A stretch of DNA of 30,141 nt, from contig UQAI01000015.1 in NCBI GenBank assembly GCA_900538885.1, forward strand, positions 1 through 30,141. The letters run 5' to 3'. This DNA is from an uncultured Mollicutes bacterium (GTDB taxonomy: Bacteria > Bacillota_I > Bacilli_A > ML615J-28 > CAG-313). The notes under the pieces were generated by a model. The model was given only the letters and a program-made list of their open reading frames with translations. It searched no databases and was not told the DNA's origin. Below, piece by piece: positions 24,361 through 30,141 of the stretch. The translations under genes were made by a program, and so were the position numbers. The number at the start of each line of letters is the position of its first letter. Within the stretch, counting starts at the first letter, position 1.

Positions 24361-27246
24361 ATGAAAAAATATGAATTAATAAAAGAAAAATATATAGAAG
24401 AAGTTGCTTCTAATGTCAAGCTTTTAAAGCATATTAAATCAGGAGCTCGTATTTTATTATTTGAAAATAATGATGAAAATAAAGTATTTTCTGTAGGATT
24501 TAGAACACCACCAACTGATGATACTGGTGTACCACATATTCTTGAGCATTCTACATTATGTGGATCTAAGAAGTTTCCAGTCAAAGACCCATTTATTGAA
24601 TTATTAAAAGGATCATTAAATACCTTTCTTAATGCAATGACATATCCTGATAAAACCGTTTATCCAGTTGCAAGTTGTAATGACAAAGATTTTGCTAATC
24701 TAATGGAAGTATATATGGATGCTGTGTTCTATCCTAATGTTTATTTACATGAAGAAATATTTAAACAAGAAGGTTGGCACTATGAACTTGAAAATGTTGA
24801 TGCGGACATCATTTATAATGGGGTTGTATATAACGAAATGAAAGGTGCTTTCTCAAGTCCAGAACAAGTAGTAATGCGTGAATCACGTCATGCACTATTC
24901 CCTGATACAACATATGGTGTAGAATCAGGTGGCGATCCAGAATTTATTCCAAACCTAACTTATGAAGCATTTAAGAATTTTCATCATCGTTTTTATAGCC
25001 CAGCTAATAGTTATATTATTATGTATGGTAATATGAATATGGAAGAAAAACTAAACTGGTTAGATGAAGAATATTTATCAAAATTTGATGTTATAAAAGT
25101 TGATTCACACATTGATTACCAAAAACCATTTACTACTCCAATTCATGAAGAAATTTTCTATCCAGTTGGTAAGGATGAAAGTCTAGAAAATAAAACATAT
25201 TACTCATATAATGCGGTTATTGGTACATATGAAGATGCTAAACTAAATCTTGCTTTCCAAATCTTAAATTATGCTTTACTTGAAGCACCAGGTGCTCCAC
25301 TTAAACAAGCAATCATTGATGCTGGTATTGGCAGTGATATTTTAAGCGATTTTGATAGTGGCCTATTACAACCGGTTTTAAGTATTATTGTTAAAGATGC
25401 TCAAAGTGGAAAAGAACAAGTATTAGATGAAGTTATTAATAAAACTTTAAAAGAATTAGTAACAAAAGGAATTGATAAAAAATCAATTCAAGCAGCCATC
25501 AATTATTATGAATTTAAATACCGTGAAGCAGATTTTGGTGGTGCACCAAAAGGATTAGTCTACGGATTAAATGCGATGGAAACTTGGTTATATGATGATA
25601 ATGATCCTTTCACAAAGCTTGAATATAATGCCCAATTTAGTAGTTTAAAAGAAGAATTAAATACTAACTATTATGAAGAGTTAATTAATAAATATTTATT
25701 AAATAATAACCATGTTGCATATGTTACTGTATCACCAAGCAACACACTAGGGGCAGAAAAAGAACAAGCTTTAAAAGAAAAACTTGTGGCATATAAAGCA
25801 AGCTTAACAAAAGAAAAATTAGAAAAATTAGTAAATGATACTAAAGCTTTAAAAGAATATCAAGCAACACCATCAACTTTAGAAGAACTTGCGACTATCC
25901 CACTTTTAACAAGAGAAGATATTGATGATAAAGTTGAACCATTATATAATGAAGAACAAGTATTAGATGGTGTTAAAGTTTTAAAACATAATGTTGAAAC
26001 TAATGGTATTGGTTATCTAAACTTCTGCTTTAATACTAAAGATGTACCAAATGAATTAATACCTTATGTTGGATTACTTCAAAATGTTTTAGGTTATGTT
26101 GATACTACTAAATATACATATCAAAACCTAACTCAAGAAATCAACATTAATACTGGTGGAATCAATCCAAGAACAAAAATAATTTCTATTGGTGACAATG
26201 ATGTTCTTCCATTATTTGTATTTGAAACTAAAGCATTATATGATAAAATCCCATTTGTATTTGACACTGTAAAAGAAATAATTACCTCATCTAAATTAAA
26301 CAATAAACGCCGTTTGATGGAAATACTAGGTGAAAACAAATCACAACGTCAAATGATGTTAATGGGACGTGGCCATGTAGCATCAATGAATAGAGCATTC
26401 TCTTATATTCGCAGTAGTAGTTACTATAATGAACTTGTTGATGGCATTAGTGAATATCAATTCATTGAAGATTTATGTTTAAACTTTGAAACAAAATATG
26501 AAGAAATCATCACAAATCTGGAAAAAGTAATTAAGTTAATTTTTAGAAAAGAAAACTTAATAATTTCTTATACAGCCACAAACAATGCATATGATAAATA
26601 TTTAACTGATTTTGTTAATAGTTTATACAAAGAAGAAGTTCAAAAAGGAAAATTTGAATTTACACCAAATCTCCTAAATGAAGGCTTCCGTACCCCTTCA
26701 ACTGTTCAATATGTCGCAAGAGTTGGTAACTTTAAAGAAGTAGGTAATTATACTGGTGCTTTCCAAGTTTTCGCAATGGCTCTTCGTTATGATTATCTTT
26801 GGATGCAAGTAAGAGTATTAGGTGGAGCATATGGATGCATGAGTAATTTCACTCGTAATGGTAATGTTTACTTTGTATCATATCGTGATCCAAATCTTGA
26901 AAAAACAATGGATGTTTATATGAATATTCCAAACTATATTGATAGTTTCAACCCTTCTACAGACGATTTAACAAAATACATTATTGGTGCGATTGGTATG
27001 CTTGATACCCCACTTAGTCCAAAAGATAAAGGTGCACGTTCATTCCTTGCATATTTACAAAATGTTACATATGAAGATCTAAAACAAGAACGACATGAAG
27101 TGTTAAATGTAACACTAGATGACATCAAGGCTTTAAAACCATTAATTGAAAAAGCTTTAAATGATAATGCTTTATGTGTAATTGGTAATGAAAATAAAAT
27201 AGAAGATTCTAAGATATTTAAAGAGAAAAAGAATTTATTTAAGTAA
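24361..27246 (+). CDS. M16C zinc metallopeptidase, presequence-protease (PreP/HypA-like) family
   Basis: The 961-residue length fits the single-chain M16C family (PreP, Cym1), which encloses and degrades short unfolded peptides in a closed chamber. The N-terminal active domain has the inverted zinc motif HILEH (H59, E62 catalytic, H63) and the distal ligand E159 in NEMKGAFSSPE, both intact. The inactive second half contains the conserved basic and Tyr segment near RVLGGAYGC (about 818-826), needed for substrate binding in M16. No signal peptide is present, so it is probably cytoplasmic. It has its own promoter, an AAGGGGGA ribosome binding site and a strong terminator, so it is monocistronic. 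Confidence 0.94.
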   Translation: MKKYELIKEKYIEEVASNVKLLKHIKSGARILLFENNDENKVFSVGFRTPPTDDTGVPHILEHSTLCGSKKFPVKDPFIELLKGSLNTFLNAMTYPDKTVYPVASCNDKDFANLMEVYMDAVFYPNVYLHEEIFKQEGWHYELENVDADIIYNGVVYNEMKGAFSSPEQVVMRESRHALFPDTTYGVESGGDPEFIPNLTYEAFKNFHHRFYSPANSYIIMYGNMNMEEKLNWLDEEYLSKFDVIKVDSHIDYQKPFTTPIHEEIFYPVGKDESLENKTYYSYNAVIGTYEDAKLNLAFQILNYALLEAPGAPLKQAIIDAGIGSDILSDFDSGLLQPVLSIIVKDAQSGKEQVLDEVINKTLKELVTKGIDKKSIQAAINYYEFKYREADFGGAPKGLVYGLNAMETWLYDDNDPFTKLEYNAQFSSLKEELNTNYYEELINKYLLNNNHVAYVTVSPSNTLGAEKEQALKEKLVAYKASLTKEKLEKLVNDTKALKEYQATPSTLEELATIPLLTREDIDDKVEPLYNEEQVLDGVKVLKHNVETNGIGYLNFCFNTKDVPNELIPYVGLLQNVLGYVDTTKYTYQNLTQEININTGGINPRTKIISIGDNDVLPLFVFETKALYDKIPFVFDTVKEIITSSKLNNKRRLMEILGENKSQRQMMLMGRGHVASMNRAFSYIRSSSYYNELVDGISEYQFIEDLCLNFETKYEEIITNLEKVIKLIFRKENLIISYTATNNAYDKYLTDFVNSLYKEEVQKGKFEFTPNLLNEGFRTPSTVQYVARVGNFKEVGNYTGAFQVFAMALRYDYLWMQVRVLGGAYGCMSNFTRNGNVYFVSYRDPNLEKTMDVYMNIPNYIDSFNPSTDDLTKYIIGAIGMLDTPLSPKDKGARSFLAYLQNVTYEDLKQERHEVLNVTLDDIKALKPLIEKALNDNALCVIGNENKIEDSKIFKEKKNLFK

Positions 27247-27256
27247 TCAAAACAAG

Positions 27257-27290
27257 AAAATCTAGGTTCATTATGGACCTAGATTTTTTG
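27257..27290 (+). terminator. Intrinsic terminator of the M16C peptidase gene
   Basis: AAAATCTAGG / CCTAGATTTT, extended inward by partly paired TTCAT/ATGGA, is followed by six T. It starts 10 bp past the stop codon. Confidence 0.9.
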
Positions 27291-27357
27291 CTTTTAAAAC
27301 AATAAAAAAAATATTTAGCCCTTCCAACATTCAACAATAATCGAGATTTCCTATAAG

Positions 27358-27380
27358 TATAATTAAAGATGAAAGGAGGG
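27358..27380 (+). promoter_or_regulatory. -10 element and strong ribosome binding site of the RHS gene
   Basis: TATAAT (27358-27363) has no clear -35 partner and no TG extension. GAAAGGAGGG (27371-27380) is a near-perfect ribosome binding site four bases before the ATG at 27385. The -10 is so close to the start that the leader would be only about 15 bases. Confidence 0.45.
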
Positions 27381-27384
27381 ACAA

Positions 27385-29973
27385 ATGAATAACTTTGAAA
27401 TACTAGTAAGAAAACAAAATGTAAAGTTTATATATAATCTATTCAAAAAACGAAATATACCAATAGAACATGAACATTTTAAACAAATCGTATATGATGA
27501 AATAATGTGTAAATCAACATTAGATAAGTATATGAAAAATGTTTATAGCGCATACACATATTTACTACTGAACATGAAAACCATGTTTGATTCAACACTT
27601 ATATCAAAGTATTACTATATAATGTTTAAAAAAGAAATAGATGATGAACTAGCCTTAAAAGTAGTCACCGCATTTTATCAACCATATAATAATGATAATA
27701 TAGAAAGAAGTATTAGTTTTCTTCACCAATTATTATACCTATTTAGGGAACTGAAGGAAGAAGAAAAATATATAATTTCATTATCATTATTTAATTATTC
27801 ACTAATATATCACGGATATAAAGAATTAACAGATATTGATTTAAAAGAATACACAAAAGAAGAATTAATTTATAAACTATCATCAACAAATACTCAAACA
27901 ATCTTAATGAAAGTAAAAATATTTGAAACAAAAGCAAGAACCATTTTTGAATATAATGCTTCATCAAACCAAAAAATATATCTATATACAGATAGATATG
28001 GTGAAGTAAAACTAAACTTTTTAGGAAAAGACTACTTTACAGGACTAGCCCTTAAGAAAAATAGTTTCAGCAATATATGTGTAGTATGGGATAAGATCGC
28101 AAGTGGTTACTACCAAACTGGAGGATACAATATAAAAGTATATGTAGATGATGAAGTATATCAAACATCATCATCAAACGCAACATTCATACTAAATCCA
28201 AAAATCAGCATTGGAAACTCCCAAACAAAAATTAGCGATGATTATAATAATAAAAGCATTTGTCCATTTGATGGGCTAATAGTAGATATAGGAATAGCAT
28301 CAAGAGTACTAATAAAATCAGAAATAGATGCACACTTTAATAGTGTTACCGATTTAATAAATATCAAAAAGTATAATAAAGAAGGATTACTACTAGAAGA
28401 ACTAGTAGGAGAAAGCACACACATCTATAGTTATGATACTCAAGATAAAATAATAAAAGAAACAATAAATGGAGAAGAAATAAACTACACCTATGATAAA
28501 GAAAGAATATCAACAATTAGTTGCCAAGGAAAAACCACAACATATCAATATGATTCTAAAAACCAATTAATTAAAAGTATTAAAGAAGGAAAAATAAACG
28601 AATATACATATGATAACTCTGGAAACATCACAACTAAAAAAGAAAATCAAAATATCATAAACTATGAATATGATAATAGATTTAGATTAATAAAATACAA
28701 AAATGAAGAAATCGAATATGATCAAGAAAGTTTATTACCAAAACGTTGTACCATTAAAAAAGAAAATGGTATAATAGAGTTAGTAATAGACTATACATGG
28801 GTAACAAATAGATTAACCCAAATAATAAAAACAAGTGGTAATAACATAACCAAAATAGAATTTGAATATGACCAAGAAGGAAGAAGAACCAGTAAACAAG
28901 TAACCCAAAATAATATCGAACGATATAGATATGAATATATATATTTTAATAATATACTAAAGTATGAAAGAAGAAAAGAAAATACAATACTACAATATGA
29001 AATAGAATATCTATATGATGAGAATAGTAACATCTATGGTTTTATCTACCGTAAAAATCAACTAATAGAAAAATATTTATATAAGAAAGATATTTTAGGA
29101 AATATCCTAGGAATACTAGATGAAAGAAATGAAGAAATAATAGTATATACATATGATGATTATGGGAACTTAATAAGTGATGGAATAAATAGTAATGGAC
29201 AATATAACTCAATAAAATATAAAGGATATTACTATGATGAAGAAACAGAGTTGTTCTATTGTAACTCTAGATACTACAGTCCTAAATATTGTCGTTTTAT
29301 ATCACCAGATTCTGTAGATTATCTTGATCCTAATTCTATTAATGGTCTTAATCTATATTCGTACTGTATGAATGATCCAATTAACTACTATGATCCTAGT
29401 GGGCATTTTGGAATTAGCACACTTATTATTGGTGCAATTATTGGATTTGCAGTAGGTGGAGCAGCTAGTGCTGTTTCCCAAGGATTAACTAAAGGCTGGG
29501 ATAACATTAATGGTTGGCAGGTATTACTAGATGCTACAATTGGTGGAATAAGTGGTGCTTTAGGAGCATCGGGTATTAATCAAGTTGTTTCTATGATTGC
29601 TGGAGGTGTTTTAGGAGCTGCTGGAAGTATGGGTGGCGATTTAATAGCCTCTGGTGGAGATTGGAACCAAGTTAATGTCGGAAAGGCTATTCTTATGGGT
29701 GCAATCGGTGTTGGCTTAGGAAGATGGACAGGAGCAGGTACGCAAAATTCAAAAGCAATGGTTAACACAATTAATGCTGGAAAGTCTTGGGGAAGTAAAG
29801 CGTTCTTGACTTCTGCAAAAGAAACACTATTAAGACCTAATAGTGGATTAACTTTACAAACTATGTATATGAATATGTCAAAGGCTATTAGTTTATATAC
29901 AGTTCAGGGTATAACTAAGGTATCTGCTGCAACTTTAGGTTCTACATTTTTAGGAAATATGATAGGATGGTAA
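27385..29973 (+). CDS. RHS/YD-repeat polymorphic-toxin-like protein
   Basis: The 862-residue protein reads, in order: a helical N-terminal region (1-165) that resembles a degenerate Fic domain; a LamG/concanavalin-like beta domain (about 180-315; VVWD, YVDDEVYQ, PFDGLIVD); YD repeats (about 330-600, repeated YxYD units such as TYDKER, QYDSKN, TYDNSG, EYDNRF); the RHS-associated core (about 614-674: YYDEETELFYCNSRYYSPKYCRFISPD to DPSGH); and a 188-residue tip (675-862), Gly/Ala-rich at first and then helical. YD repeats form a shell around a C-terminal toxin in known RHS and Tc proteins. No signal peptide or known toxin motif is visible, so export route and activity are open. Ile codon use changes inside the core. 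A small ORF follows 6 bp downstream. Confidence 0.85.
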   Translation: MNNFEILVRKQNVKFIYNLFKKRNIPIEHEHFKQIVYDEIMCKSTLDKYMKNVYSAYTYLLLNMKTMFDSTLISKYYYIMFKKEIDDELALKVVTAFYQPYNNDNIERSISFLHQLLYLFRELKEEEKYIISLSLFNYSLIYHGYKELTDIDLKEYTKEELIYKLSSTNTQTILMKVKIFETKARTIFEYNASSNQKIYLYTDRYGEVKLNFLGKDYFTGLALKKNSFSNICVVWDKIASGYYQTGGYNIKVYVDDEVYQTSSSNATFILNPKISIGNSQTKISDDYNNKSICPFDGLIVDIGIASRVLIKSEIDAHFNSVTDLINIKKYNKEGLLLEELVGESTHIYSYDTQDKIIKETINGEEINYTYDKERISTISCQGKTTTYQYDSKNQLIKSIKEGKINEYTYDNSGNITTKKENQNIINYEYDNRFRLIKYKNEEIEYDQESLLPKRCTIKKENGIIELVIDYTWVTNRLTQIIKTSGNNITKIEFEYDQEGRRTSKQVTQNNIERYRYEYIYFNNILKYERRKENTILQYEIEYLYDENSNIYGFIYRKNQLIEKYLYKKDILGNILGILDERNEEIIVYTYDDYGNLISDGINSNGQYNSIKYKGYYYDEETELFYCNSRYYSPKYCRFISPDSVDYLDPNSINGLNLYSYCMNDPINYYDPSGHFGISTLIIGAIIGFAVGGAASAVSQGLTKGWDNINGWQVLLDATIGGISGALGASGINQVVSMIAGGVLGAAGSMGGDLIASGGDWNQVNVGKAILMGAIGVGLGRWTGAGTQNSKAMVNTINAGKSWGSKAFLTSAKETLLRPNSGLTLQTMYMNMSKAISLYTVQGITKVSAATLGSTFLGNMIGW

Positions 29974-29979
29974 ATCATT

Positions 29980-30141
29980 ATGGAATATATTTGTTTAATA
30001 CTTCAAATTATGTTTATACTAGGGATATTTGTATTTAAAACAAATGACAGATATTTAGTTGTAAATGATAAATGTTATAAAAAGTATTTGATTATTGAAT
30101 TAATTACTCAAGGAATGTGTGTTATTGCTAATATTATAATT
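29980..30141 (+). CDS. Small membrane protein, partial; candidate immunity protein
   Basis: An ATG six bases after the RHS stop opens a frame that runs off the window end (54 codons seen). AGGATGG, inside the end of the RHS gene, could serve as its ribosome binding site. The visible part has two hydrophobic segments (about 4-19 and 37-54) separated by a basic hydrophilic loop (KTNDRYLVVNDKCYKK), so it looks like a small multi-pass membrane protein. Genes placed directly behind RHS or other polymorphic toxins commonly encode the matching immunity protein, and a membrane immunity protein would suit a membrane-active tip. That role is inferred from position alone. Confidence 0.55.
   Translation, partial: MEYICLILQIMFILGIFVFKTNDRYLVVNDKCYKKYLIIELITQGMCVIANIII

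Noticed and set aside
1..30141. Possible TGA-as-Trp recoding, given the Mollicutes-like composition.
   Set aside because: Trp residues at conserved positions use TGG, and the CCA-enzyme gene ends in a functional TGA overlapping the next ATG.
1..30141. CRISPR arrays, insertion sequences, tRNA or rRNA genes, riboswitches or prophage blocks.
   Set aside because: No repeated spacer structure, transposase, integrase, tRNA cloverleaf or recognisable aptamer was seen; intergenic gaps are short and explained by promoters and terminators.

Overview
The window is AT-rich chromosomal DNA with dense, mostly co-oriented genes. It has strong GGAGG-type ribosome binding sites, TGG as the Trp codon, and TGA used as a stop (an ATGA overlap joins the CCA-transferase and yhaM-like genes), so the standard bacterial code applies. 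A peptidoglycan-synthesising penicillin-binding protein shows the cell has a wall. That wall, the strong A/T bias, a YjcZ-type tiny membrane protein, YhaM, RlmH, WalJ, RecD2 and MnmA together suggest an uncultured member of the Bacilli near the Mollicutes branch (RF39, Izemoplasma, Haloplasma or Erysipelotrichia type). This placement is an inference; no rRNA gene is present.

Layout. 1-2412 (minus strand): a class A penicillin-binding protein and a 103-residue unknown protein, each followed by a hairpin terminator. 2495-7823 (plus): a probable operon from a strong promoter, containing a zinc-ribbon/CPBP-like membrane protein, ychF, a class II tRNA nucleotidyltransferase, a YhaM-type exoribonuclease and a surface lipoprotein with LRR-like and InlB B-repeat segments. 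It ends at a hairpin shared with a convergent 29-residue YjcZ-like membrane protein. 7915-8183: a regulatory intergenic region with a perfect 11-bp tandem repeat. 8184-13904: two very large paralogous envelope proteins related to PrsA/SurA foldases, in one transcription unit. 13910-14322 (minus): a DtxR/MntR-family regulator. 14462-16255: an ABC exporter (ATPase plus ABC-2 permease) divergent from the regulator. 16287-23925: a long operon containing walJ, rlmH, a DUF3592-like membrane protein, uvrB, mnmA and recD2. 24017-24313: a 66-residue membrane-anchored protein with a Cys-rich tail. 24320-27290: an M16C presequence-protease-like metallopeptidase. 27358-end: an RHS/YD-repeat polymorphic-toxin-like protein with an unusual N-terminus, followed by the start of a small membrane protein that may be its immunity partner.

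Most of the window is housekeeping: translation-associated factors (YchF, CCA enzyme, RlmH, MnmA), RNA turnover (YhaM), DNA repair (UvrB, RecD2) and wall synthesis. The accessory or envelope-facing parts are the tandem foldase-like pair, the LRR/InlB-repeat lipoprotein and the RHS locus. The strongest candidates for something undescribed are the RHS protein (apparent degenerate Fic-like domain, LamG-like domain, YD repeats, RHS core and a Gly-rich tip, with a sharp change of Ile codon use inside the core) and the double-module foldase paralogs that carry conserved DxDxDG-type calcium loops.
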